A stretch of DNA of 20,452 bases. Source: Gammaproteobacteria bacterium. GTDB lineage: Bacteria; Pseudomonadota; Gammaproteobacteria; Steroidobacterales; JABDKV01. The notes under the pieces were generated by a model. That model did not search any database and was not told the DNA's origin. It was given only the letters and a program-made list of their open reading frames with translations. Location of the stretch: positions 1 through 20,452 of the forward strand of contig JAOTXR010000002.1 of assembly GCA_029862285.1 (NCBI GenBank), in the 5' to 3' direction. The position numbers were made by a program, and so were the translations under genes. Of this stretch, positions 1 to 5,447 are shown one piece after another; the first letter of the stretch is position 1, and every line of letters begins with the position of its first letter.

Positions 1-342
1 CGCGCGCCCACTACGTAACAGTTTTGGTAGCGCGGCGGCATAGACGTCGCCTGGTGGTTGCTGATAGTACGCGGCGGCCCATGACAGGAGCCGCATCAGA
101 GGTTCATCGATAACCGGATCGTTATCGAGAATTTCGACTACCGGACGTAGTCGCGCTAGCGCTATTTCGCTCTTGTCGCTGACGCCAACGACGACACCGA
201 CGGTTTCACCACGGCCAAACCGTACTCGGACCCGCGTACCGGCGCGAATCGGTGAACTTGCGGCGGTCGGTTCGAGATAATCGAACAAATGATCGATCGG
301 GGTCTTGATCGCAACGTGAATAATGGGTCCGGAATGCTTCAT
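1..342 (-). CDS. priA: Primosomal protein N' (PriA helicase), N-terminal part
   Basis: The first 114 codons of PriA, the helicase that reloads the replisome at stalled forks; the rest lies beyond base 1. Reading from ATG at 342-340, the protein starts MKHSGPIIHVAIKTPIDHLF and continues with FDYLEP, then RAGTRVRVRFGRGETVGVVV, and later SWAAAYYQQPPGDVY and LPKLLRSGR. This matches the 3'-DNA-binding domain of PriA almost block by block (FDYL, G-RVRVPFG, WAADYYHHPIGDV, ALP-LLR-GR in E. coli). No helicase motif is visible because of the truncation. The start is the only ATG before the conserved block; its ribosome site is weak. The gene diverges from the sigma-factor locus, with a spacer of about 295 bases containing DnaA-box-like sites. 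The family call is secure; the gene's full length cannot be judged. Confidence 0.93.
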   Translation of the reverse strand, partial: MKHSGPIIHVAIKTPIDHLFDYLEPTAASSPIRAGTRVRVRFGRGETVGVVVGVSDKSEIALARLRPVVEILDNDPVIDEPLMRLLSWAAAYYQQPPGDVYAAALPKLLRSGRA

Positions 343-353
343 CGGGCTTCGGG

Positions 354-388
354 TTTTCCACAGCAGCTGTGGATAGCACTGTGGATAG
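354..388. promoter_or_regulatory. Cluster of three DnaA-box-like 9-mers
   Basis: TTTTCCACA at 354-362 fits the DnaA-box consensus TTWTNCACA. Two copies of TGTGGATAG at 368-376 and 380-388 read CTATCCACA on the other strand, one mismatch from the consensus at its first base, and are spaced 12 bases apart. The first two boxes form the inverted repeat TCCACAGC-A-GCTGTGGA (357-373). The cluster lies 12 bases upstream of the priA start codon, inside its presumed leader. DnaA could repress or time priA expression, or the cluster could belong to a replication-related site. Site matches are seen; function is inferred. Confidence 0.5.
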
Positions 389-426
389 ACTGGGGCAAAG
401 CGCCCTGCGGGGCACGCGCCCAGGCT

Positions 427-443
427 GGCCGGTTTTGCCGGCC
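427..443. other. Short GC-rich inverted repeat in priA spacer
   Basis: GGCCGG (427-432) and CCGGCC (438-443) flank the five-base loop TTTTG. No run of T follows on either strand, so it is not a convincing intrinsic terminator. It lies between the candidate priA promoter and the DnaA-box cluster and would fold in the priA leader. Confidence 0.35.
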
Positions 444-468
444 TGATCGTGAGTTACCCGATATTTCC

Positions 469-497
469 AATAGAAACAAAAGCTTAGCTAAATTCAA
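469..497 (-). promoter_or_regulatory. Candidate sigma-70 promoter for priA
   Basis: On the minus strand TTGAAT (497-492) and TCTATT (474-469) are separated by exactly 17 bases, each matching four of six consensus positions, inside the most AT-rich part of the spacer. Transcription would start near 462 and give a leader of about 120 bases with the hairpin and DnaA boxes. Matches this weak can occur by chance. Confidence 0.25.
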
Positions 498-547
498 CGA
501 ATATCAACTTTGAGGCATATGTTGTAATGGTCTGTAAATACTGAGGT

Positions 548-556
548 TGTGCATAA
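548..556 (-). promoter_or_regulatory. Fourth DnaA-box-like site
   Basis: TGTGCATAA reads TTATGCACA on the minus strand, a full match to TTWTNCACA. It lies about 160 bases from the three-box cluster, on the far side of the AT-rich stretch (461-540). Confidence 0.4.
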
Positions 557-563
557 CCAATCG

Positions 564-591
564 TGTCAACGTTTTTCCCGCTGCCGCGTTA
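564..591 (+). promoter_or_regulatory. Possible ECF-type promoter ahead of the sigma locus
   Basis: TGTCAAC (564-570), a 16-base spacer and CGTTA (587-591) resemble the two-block layout of ECF sigma promoters (an AAC-containing -35 and a CGT-type -10). The site would start transcription roughly 40 bases before the first gene of the locus. It suggests autoregulation by the sigma factor encoded here, but it is a single match with no second copy in the window. Confidence 0.2.
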
Positions 592-637
592 TTCAAAGTG
601 AACACCACCTTAGGACAACGGAAATGGGAGTCAAGCG

Positions 638-1000
638 ATGAAAACCACGTGGATACTGACCATCACTCTGGCCGGATTGCTCGCAGCCGGCGCGGCAACG
701 GCGCACGCAGGCCCCGGCTTTGACCGTCCCGGCGACCGGATCGACAGAAAACTCGACCGTCGCGGTGATCAGGTTGAAAATCGCTTCGACCGGCGCGGCG
801 ACCGGATCGATCGGCGTCTGGATCGTGCAGCACGACGAGCCGATGCGAATGGCAATCCACGCGCCGCCAACCGGCTTGACCGTCGGGGTGATCGTGCCGA
901 CCGTAGACTGGACCGCCGTGGGCATCGCGCAGAACGCCGACTGGATCGTCGCGGCAACCGCATCAACCGGCGACTCGACCGCCGCGCCGGGCAACTATAG
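638..1000 (+). CDS. Secreted Arg/Asp-rich hendecad-repeat protein
   Basis: A 120-residue protein with a clear signal peptide (hydrophobic stretch about residues 5-20, ending AHA before GPGFDR). The mature part is almost entirely an 11-residue repeat with consensus [L/F]DRRGDR-x-DRR: about seven copies, interrupted once by a spacer rich in Ala and Asn (AADANGNPRAAN region). Leu/Phe at repeat position 1 and Ile/Val/Ala at position 8, with Arg and Asp elsewhere, suggest a long amphipathic helix or right-handed coiled coil bristling with salt bridges. GGGAG at 626-630 is a good ribosome site seven bases before the ATG. It lies 64 bases ahead of the sigma gene and may be the first gene of that locus or its target. 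No enzymatic motif is present; function unknown. It could be an envelope structural or polyanion-binding protein. Confidence 0.8.
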   Translation: MKTTWILTITLAGLLAAGAATAHAGPGFDRPGDRIDRKLDRRGDQVENRFDRRGDRIDRRLDRAARRADANGNPRAANRLDRRGDRADRRLDRRGHRAERRLDRRGNRINRRLDRRAGQL

Positions 1001-1052
1001 GTCGTTGCCGTCGGGCGAGTATTGTGCGGCTTGGGGGAGCAACAATCGCGAC

Positions 1053-1067
1053 GGGGAGGGGTGACTG
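1053..1067 (+). promoter_or_regulatory. Strong ribosome site before a CTG start
   Basis: GGGGAGGGG at 1053-1061 contains the perfect core GGAGG (1055-1059), five bases before CTG at 1065-1067. The sigma frame is closed by TGA at 1062-1064 immediately upstream and has no ATG, GTG or TTG until 1167, which would delete conserved region 2. The CTG is therefore the best start in this sequence; a one-base error joining the GTG at 1061 to the frame is the alternative. Confidence 0.55.
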
Positions 1068-1607
1068 GACAACCGAACGGAACTGGATCGTTTTCTGGCC
1101 GGTGTCGAGCCTCGAGCGTACCGGATTGCGCTCTACAGGCTCGGAAACCGGGAAGACGCGCTGGACGTGGTGCAGGAGGCCATGATGCAACTGGTACGAC
1201 GCTACGCCCACAAACCCGCCGAGGAATGGCAGCCGCTGTTTTACCGGGTGCTGACTAATCGTGTCCGCGACTGGCAACGCCGCAGTACTGTGCGCAATCG
1301 TGTCATGACATGGTTGCCGGGTAGCCGTTACGATGAGCCGCACGAGGAACCGATGTCGACGATCGCGGACCCGCATGGGCGACGTCCCGATCAGGAAGTT
1401 GCGATAGACAGCACCATGGAAGCACTCAACACCGCGATAAATACACTCGCGCCGCGACAGCAGGAAGCACTGTTGTTGCGCATGGTCGAAGGACTCAACG
1501 TCGCAGAAACAGCGACGGCGATGGGATGCACGCAAGGCAGCGTGAAAACGCATTATTCGCGCGCCGTGCATGCGCTGCGCGCACTACTTGGAGACCACTG
1601 GCCGTGA
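1065..1607 (+). CDS. ECF-type RNA polymerase sigma factor
   Basis: A sigma-70 family protein of about 180 residues lacking regions 1 and 3, as in ECF sigmas. Region 2 covers roughly residues 6-75 (ELDRFLAGVEPRAYRIALYR, then NREDALDVVQEAMMQLVRRY and WQPLFYRVLTNRVRDWQRR), which binds core RNA polymerase and the -10 element. Region 4 covers about 120-175 (INTLAPRQQEALLLRMVEGL, AETATAMGCTQGSVKTHYSR), a helix-turn-helix for the -35 element. The start is chosen as CTG 1065 because region 2 begins there and a strong ribosome site precedes it; starting at GTG 1167 would lose half of region 2. The stop overlaps the next gene's start (GTGA), implying coupling to its presumed anti-sigma partner. The downstream DUF3106 neighbour matches a recurrent proteobacterial arrangement. 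Stimulus unknown; envelope stress is inferred from exported neighbours. Confidence 0.85.
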   Translation: MDNRTELDRFLAGVEPRAYRIALYRLGNREDALDVVQEAMMQLVRRYAHKPAEEWQPLFYRVLTNRVRDWQRRSTVRNRVMTWLPGSRYDEPHEEPMSTIADPHGRRPDQEVAIDSTMEALNTAINTLAPRQQEALLLRMVEGLNVAETATAMGCTQGSVKTHYSRAVHALRALLGDHWP

Positions 1608-1951
1608 GCAGTCGTTTCGAAAACGATTTGAAAAATTCCCTGGCAGCCAGCTCGCGACAGGTCAATCAGCGCACCCGGGACGAACTCGCGCGTCGCCGGC
1701 GGCTGGTATTGGATACGGCCGAGACAAAAACGACTTCTGGCACCTGGTTGTGGTTGCCTGCCGGTGTAGCGGTCGCCGCCCTGGCTGCGTTCCTGGTGGT
1801 ACAGCCGATGACAGATGGCCGGAGTTTGCCCGTCGTGGTGGCCGGCGAGGGCGAGTTTGATATGGACATTATGCTGGCGGAGGAGAGTCTGGAACTGTAC
1901 GAAGACCTGGAGTTTTACGAGTGGCTCGAAGTGGCGGGCGATGCGGGCTAG
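1604..1951 (+). CDS. Single-pass membrane protein, putative anti-sigma factor (DUF3619-like)
   Basis: A 115-residue protein starting at GTG 1604, overlapping the sigma stop by GTGA. Residues 1-45 are a charged cytoplasmic part (SSRFENDLKNSLAASSRQV, TRDELARRRRLVLD), 48-66 form one transmembrane helix (WLWLPAGVAVAALAAFLVV), and the remainder is a strongly acidic periplasmic tail rich in Glu and Tyr (AEESLELYEDLEFYEWLE). Size, topology and position directly behind an ECF sigma fit the short DUF3619-type proteins found next to such sigmas, and a role as anti-sigma factor is inferred. No zinc-binding HxxxCxxC motif of ZAS-type anti-sigmas is present. The ribosome site GGAG at 1590-1593 lies inside the sigma gene. 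The family assignment is tentative, the membrane topology is firm. Confidence 0.72.
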   Translation: MSSRFENDLKNSLAASSRQVNQRTRDELARRRRLVLDTAETKTTSGTWLWLPAGVAVAALAAFLVVQPMTDGRSLPVVVAGEGEFDMDIMLAEESLELYEDLEFYEWLEVAGDAG

Positions 1952-2168
1952 CACAGTGGCCACACTGGTTGCCTGCCTCGTTGTGCCGGGCGGCGTGTTC
2001 GGTGCCGATGAGGAAATGCCGGATGACGAATTTCTGGAGTTTCTCGGGGCATGGGATGAGGCGTGGAGCGATACCTGCGATCCGGAGGGCGGGCTACCGG
2101 GCGACGACCTGTGTTTAGAGACTGAAGATGACAAAGACGAAGATGAAGATGATGAAGACAATGAATAG
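1941..2168 (+). CDS. Small exported acidic protein
   Basis: A 75-residue protein starting with ATG 1941, overlapping the end of the preceding gene by 11 bases. A signal peptide (MRASTVATLVACLVVPGGVFG) ends before ADEE. The mature chain contains DDEFLEFLGAWDEAW, two cysteines (TCDPEGG and DDLCLE) that could form a disulfide, and an extremely acidic tail (DDKDEDEDDEDNE). Its acidity mirrors the highly basic repeat protein at 638-1000 and the basic DUF3106 protein that follows, so charge-based partnering in the periplasm is possible. I do not recognise a named family. The coding call rests on signal peptide, overlap with both neighbours and the protein-like DDEFLEFLG block. Confidence 0.68.
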   Translation: MRASTVATLVACLVVPGGVFGADEEMPDDEFLEFLGAWDEAWSDTCDPEGGLPGDDLCLETEDDKDEDEDDEDNE

Positions 2169-2709
2169 ACGTAGCTCACCCGCTGCCTGTCTGTTGTTGC
2201 TGTGCGGCCTGACGTTGGCCGGGACAGGCTACGCGGCACCGGACTGGCAGGGTCTGGAGCCGGCCGAACAGCAGATCCTGAAGCGGCATGCTGATCACTG
2301 GGCTGAGATGCCAGACGAGCAGCGTGAAAGACTGCTCGCCGGCGCGCAGCGCTGGACCGGGATGACGCCACAACAACGCAAGGCAGCCCGCGAGCGTTTC
2401 CATATTTGGAACAACAAGCTGACGCCGGAGCAACGCAAACGGATACGGGAACGTTACAAGCGTTTCCAGGATCTGACACCTGCGCAGCAGGAAAAGCTGA
2501 AGAATAACTACCGTCGGTTCAAGAAGATGTCGGCCGAAGAGCGCCGTGCACTGCGCGACAAGTACCAGGGCATGTCAGTTGAAGAGCGTCGACGGGTATT
2601 GCGCAATATGCAGGACAGGCGACGCCAGCAGATCGAACGACAACGTCGTGACATGCCGCGGCAGCGGCCACCGGCACAACGCAAACCCCCTGCCGGCGAC
2701 GGGCGTTGA
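2161..2709 (+). CDS. Periplasmic DUF3106 helical-repeat protein
   Basis: About 182 residues from ATG 2161, overlapping the previous gene by eight bases. A signal peptide (RRSSPAACLLLLCGLTLAG, cleavage near GYAA/PDW) precedes repeated 25-28-residue helical units with the pattern L-(T/S)-P/A-E-(Q/E)-(Q/R)-x-x-(L/I)-x-x-x-Y/W, for example MPDEQRERLLAGAQRW, MTPQQRKAARERF, LTPEQRKRIRERYKRF, LTPAQQEKLKNNYRRF and MSAEERRALRDKY. This is the DUF3106 signature. The C-terminus is Arg/Pro-rich. Upstream in-frame ATGs at 2128, 2143, 2149 and 2152 would add a Lys/Met-rich leader (MTKTKMKMMKTM); 2161 gives the more normal signal peptide, but none has a strong ribosome site. DUF3106 has no known activity; a CpxP/Spy-like chaperone or sensor role is only an analogy based on helical, basic, periplasmic character. 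Confidence 0.85.
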   Translation: MNRRSSPAACLLLLCGLTLAGTGYAAPDWQGLEPAEQQILKRHADHWAEMPDEQRERLLAGAQRWTGMTPQQRKAARERFHIWNNKLTPEQRKRIRERYKRFQDLTPAQQEKLKNNYRRFKKMSAEERRALRDKYQGMSVEERRRVLRNMQDRRRQQIERQRRDMPRQRPPAQRKPPAGDGR

Positions 2710-2710
2710 T

Positions 2711-2730
2711 CCAGCCGTGGCTTGGGCTGG
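2711..2730 (+). terminator. Weak stem-loop after the sigma locus
   Basis: CCAGCC (2711-2716) pairs with GGCTGG (2725-2730) around an eight-base loop, starting two bases after the DUF3106 stop. There is no T-run after it, so intrinsic termination is doubtful; it could stabilise the mRNA 3' end. Confidence 0.25.
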
Positions 2731-2885
2731 CTCGGGTAATTCCGGCGTGACATAACCACGATATTTGCTGAACCCTGTCCCTAACCAACCCGAATAGTCG
2801 CTGCTTGTAGCTAGTTGTTTGATTTTTAGCTCGATTTTCAGGAATATTACGGCTTGCCGGTCATTTCCGGTTTTGAGTAAAGATA

Positions 2886-3494
2886 ATGGATCTCGGACAG
2901 CAGGTTCTGCGACTCGATGTCTCCGGCATGCCGCTGGAGTGGATCGACTACCGCGATGCCGTGCGTCTTTATCACACGCGGCAGGTTGCCTACTCTTGTG
3001 GGTCCCTCTTGTATCGCCTGCGTGGCGGCACCAATGCCAGGTCCGGTCATCGCAGCATCATCGACGTTAACTCCATTATCGCCACGCAGGGTAATAACCA
3101 TGTGCTTGGCAAGGTACGAGACAACTACACACCGCCGCTGAACAATCACACCCTATTCAAACGCGATGCTTATTTGTGTCTGTATTGCGGCGAGCATTTT
3201 CTGACGTCAAAGTTGTCACGAGATCACGTGACGCCGTTGATTTCCGGCGGCAAGGATGTCTGGACCAATGTGGTTACTGCCTGTCGTCACTGCAATAATC
3301 AGAAAGCCGGTCGTACACCGGAACAAGCCAAAATGAAGCTCCTGGCAGTTCCGTTCACGCCCAGTTTTGCAGAGTACATTTACCTCAAAGGCCGTCGGGT
3401 TCTGGCCGATCAGATGGAGTACCTGCTGGCCCATATACCCAGGCGCAGCCCCTTGCGCGCGCGCATTCTGCAAAAAGTCGCTGCCGGGGAATAG
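2886..3494 (+). CDS. HNH endonuclease family protein
   Basis: A 202-residue protein with an HNH nuclease core at about residues 96-142: zinc pair C98-x2-C101 (LCLYCGEHF), catalytic D113-H114 (RDHVTPLISGG), N128 (WTNVV), zinc pair C133-x2-C136 and N137-x2-K140 (ACRHCNNQKAGR). The N-terminal 90 residues (PLEWIDYRDAVRLYHTRQVA) are the usual partner domain of this widespread stand-alone HNH family, followed by a helical tail. Family knowledge predicts metal-dependent DNA nicking or cutting; the cellular role is generally unknown. It is not flanked by a methylase, intron or phage genes, so a restriction or homing role is not supported. No strong ribosome site is visible before the ATG (AGTAAAGATA). 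It converges on the sulfotransferase with 10 bases between stops. Confidence 0.88.
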   Translation: MDLGQQVLRLDVSGMPLEWIDYRDAVRLYHTRQVAYSCGSLLYRLRGGTNARSGHRSIIDVNSIIATQGNNHVLGKVRDNYTPPLNNHTLFKRDAYLCLYCGEHFLTSKLSRDHVTPLISGGKDVWTNVVTACRHCNNQKAGRTPEQAKMKLLAVPFTPSFAEYIYLKGRRVLADQMEYLLAHIPRRSPLRARILQKVAAGE

Positions 3495-3504
3495 ACTTTG
3501 GCGT

Positions 3505-4353
3505 CTAGGTAGTCCGTCGATACCACTTCAGGTGGCTATATCGTTTCTTGAGTTTCGCGGTTTCTTCATCCGAAAGGACGAAGTCCTTATCAACGGCAAT
3601 GTGGTCTGCGTGGTACAGGCTCCTGGAGTCGTATTCTGCCGATAACCTGCGCAGGCGATAATAAAGTTCGGGTGGCAGCCGCAACGCACGCAGCATTGCC
3701 CCCAGTTTCACTGTAATACCGCGACCCCGGGCCCAGTTCAGGAGTGACTTTAGCAAACTTGCATTGGTCTTTTGCATCGCCACACTCGTACGCTGTCGAT
3801 CGGTGCGCGCCGAGACCTGGGCTACAATCTCGTCGGTTACTGCAATACCAAGATGATTTGATATTGCGGTTACGCCAGCCTCTTTGTCAGCACTCAACTC
3901 ATCGTAGTATTGAATCAGGGCACGCTCATCGTTCTCGAGACGCTGCAAGATCTCAAAACCGAGGTCGATCAACGCGATTATTTTTTCGACAGTATGATTC
4001 CACTTCTTTTTCGCAGAATTGGCAACATCAAGCGGATCCCTGTGAACGAAAAGGAAGCGGACGCGATTCGCAGGCAGTCCGTCCAGGGGTATCCATTTGT
4101 GGCTCTTTAGCACATGAAAATCTTCGCCATTACACCATCGCAAGAGCTTGGGGCGAATTGCGCCAATCTCTTCTTCCTCAAAGAAGCCTTCCCGGCGCCC
4201 CCGGTCGGTACTCTCTACTATTTCCGCTGCCAGGTTGTACTGCAGGGTCGAACCGGAACGGGTCATACCGAGGCAAACCACTAACATCGCAAGCTCATTC
4301 TGATTTGGAACAGAGCACTGGTTGCTCACAAGCTCAGCGCAGGTCTGCAACAT
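3505..4353 (-). CDS. PAPS-dependent sulfotransferase family protein
   Basis: A soluble 282-residue protein with both cofactor-binding elements of the sulfotransferase family: the 5'-phosphosulfate loop G29-MTRSGST-L (residues 29-37, P-loop-like) and the 3'-phosphate region FVHRDPLDVANSAKKKW (103-119). It should transfer sulfate from PAPS, but the acceptor (sugar, lipid, peptide or small molecule) cannot be read from sequence. A second in-frame ATG at 4287 (AMLVVCLGMTRSGS) sits six residues before the loop and is a plausible shorter start; neither start has a clear ribosome site. It stands alone, with no PAPS synthesis or glycosyltransferase gene nearby. Such genes are patchily distributed in bacteria, so acquisition by transfer is possible but not shown. 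Confidence 0.85.
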   Translation of the reverse strand: MLQTCAELVSNQCSVPNQNELAMLVVCLGMTRSGSTLQYNLAAEIVESTDRGRREGFFEEEEIGAIRPKLLRWCNGEDFHVLKSHKWIPLDGLPANRVRFLFVHRDPLDVANSAKKKWNHTVEKIIALIDLGFEILQRLENDERALIQYYDELSADKEAGVTAISNHLGIAVTDEIVAQVSARTDRQRTSVAMQKTNASLLKSLLNWARGRGITVKLGAMLRALRLPPELYYRLRRLSAEYDSRSLYHADHIAVDKDFVLSDEETAKLKKRYSHLKWYRRTT

Positions 4354-4431
4354 GAAACGTGCGCTGACGTGTTTCTTTCGAATATGACCGTAGTTTGCAA
4401 TCCTTATTTGTGAAATGGAAGCCTTGCCGGA

Positions 4432-4447
4432 TCCCGCCCTGGCGGGA
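4432..4447. other. Perfect inverted repeat upstream of the exonuclease gene
   Basis: TCCCGCC-CT-GGCGGGA forms a seven-base-pair perfect inverted repeat (effectively a six-pair stem with a four-base loop). No T-run follows in either direction. It may be an operator or leader hairpin in the 190-base spacer between the divergent sulfotransferase and exonuclease genes. Confidence 0.35.
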
Positions 4448-4503
4448 CTACTGCGTTGCCCCCGGCGATTTCATCCGGTCTGACAAGCCGCACCCTGCAG
4501 ACC

Positions 4504-4543
4504 AGGAGGCAACCGGGAAAACCCGCTTGCCGGTGCGCCGTGC
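4504..4543 (+). promoter_or_regulatory. Distant AGGAGG ribosome site bridged by a hairpin
   Basis: A perfect AGGAGG (4504-4509) lies 34 bases before the exonuclease ATG at 4544, too far for normal use, and no start codon occurs in that frame in between. The gap holds a hairpin: GGCAA (4508-4512), C, CGGG (4514-4517), loop AAAA, CCCG (4522-4525), C, TTGCC (4527-4531), nine pairs with one C-C mismatch. Folding would leave AGGA or AGGAGG about 12-14 bases from the start, reminiscent of hairpin-bridged initiation known for phage T4 gene 38. Inferred, not shown. Confidence 0.35.
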
Positions 4544-5443
4544 ATGACGCATGCTCCGGGTATGGTCTATTTGATCGATGCCAGCGTCTACGTCTTCAGA
4601 GCGTATTACTCCATACCAGCGGATATGGTCGATTCCGAAGGGCGGTTGATCAATGCTGTTTACGGCTATGCACGGTTTCTCGGCGACTTGCTGGAGCGTG
4701 TTCGTCCCGAGCATGTTGTTGTCGCATTCGATGAAAGTCTGAATACGTCGTTCCGCAATGAAATTTTTCCGCAGTACAAGGCGAATCGCGATGATCCGCC
4801 GGAGGACCTCATCTGGCAATTTCTTCAGTGTCGGCGCGTGACTGAGGCACTGGGCGTTAGCGGTTACGCCAACGAACAGTTTGAGGCGGACGACATTATC
4901 GGTACGCTCGCAGACAATCTGCGCGGCCAAGGCAAGAACTTTGTCGTTGTAACCCGCGACAAAGACCTGGCACAACTTGTACGTGAAGGCGACGAGTATT
5001 GGGATTACGCATCAAACAAGCGATTCGCCTATGCAGATATCGAAGAGAATTTCGGCGTTCGTGCCGAGCAAATAGCCGATATGCTTGCATTGGCCGGCGA
5101 CAGCGTCGATAACATACCGGGGGTGCCTGGCGTCGGTCAGAAGACGGCGGTGGCGTTGCTAAAGCATTTCGATACGCTCGATGATGTCTATGCCAATCTC
5201 GAAATGGTCGCGGAGGTTGCAGTACGCGGGGCCAAGAAACTCGGCGACCGCCTGGCCAAACACGAAGACCTGGCCCGTTTGTCACGCAGGCTGACCGGCA
5301 TTGCTCTGGACGCGCCCGTGCCGACAACGCTGCGTAGTATGCGCTGGATTACGCCTGACTTGCGTGCTCTGAATACCCTGTATGACGAACTCGGCGTTGG
5401 TCAGGCGTTGCGACAACAGGCTGAGAGACTGACAAAGGTCTAG
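4544..5443 (+). CDS. Stand-alone 5'-3' exonuclease / flap endonuclease
   Basis: A 299-residue protein equivalent to the N-terminal nuclease domain of DNA polymerase I, without proofreading or polymerase domains. Metal and substrate residues are in order: D12 (YLIDAS), R19, D63 (VVVAFDES), the NEIFPQYKANR arch segment (72-82), E114/D116/D117 (FEADDIIG), D139 and D141 (VTRDKDLAQL), then D186/D189 in the helix-3-turn-helix DNA-binding block GDSVDNIPGVPGVGQKTA. All acidic residues are present, unlike E. coli ExoIX (Xni), which lacks several, so it should cut 5' flaps during repair or Okazaki-fragment processing. ATG 4544 is used; ATG 4562 (six codons later) gives MVYLIDAS and is an alternative. 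The fructosamine kinase gene follows after four bases, so the two are co-transcribed. Confidence 0.92.
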   Translation: MTHAPGMVYLIDASVYVFRAYYSIPADMVDSEGRLINAVYGYARFLGDLLERVRPEHVVVAFDESLNTSFRNEIFPQYKANRDDPPEDLIWQFLQCRRVTEALGVSGYANEQFEADDIIGTLADNLRGQGKNFVVVTRDKDLAQLVREGDEYWDYASNKRFAYADIEENFGVRAEQIADMLALAGDSVDNIPGVPGVGQKTAVALLKHFDTLDDVYANLEMVAEVAVRGAKKLGDRLAKHEDLARLSRRLTGIALDAPVPTTLRSMRWITPDLRALNTLYDELGVGQALRQQAERLTKV

Positions 5444-5447
5444 CGAT

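Noticed and set aside
427..443. GGCCGG-TTTTG-CCGGCC as an intrinsic terminator
   Set aside because: No T-run follows on either strand, and no gene ends into it.
206..513. Short open frames on both strands in the priA leader
   Set aside because: They overlap the PriA N-terminus out of frame or the DnaA-box region and show no protein-like pattern.
593..994. Minus-strand and alternative-frame open frames across the hendecad gene
   Set aside because: They are artefacts of the GC-rich 33-base repeat, which leaves all frames open. The plus frame has signal peptide, ribosome site and regular repeat.
1553..2479. 308-codon minus-strand open frame across the sigma, anti-sigma, acidic and DUF3106 genes
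   Set aside because: It is antisense to four well-supported overlapping genes, and its translation has low-complexity serine runs that mirror the acidic GAT/GAA repeats; no domain or ribosome site.
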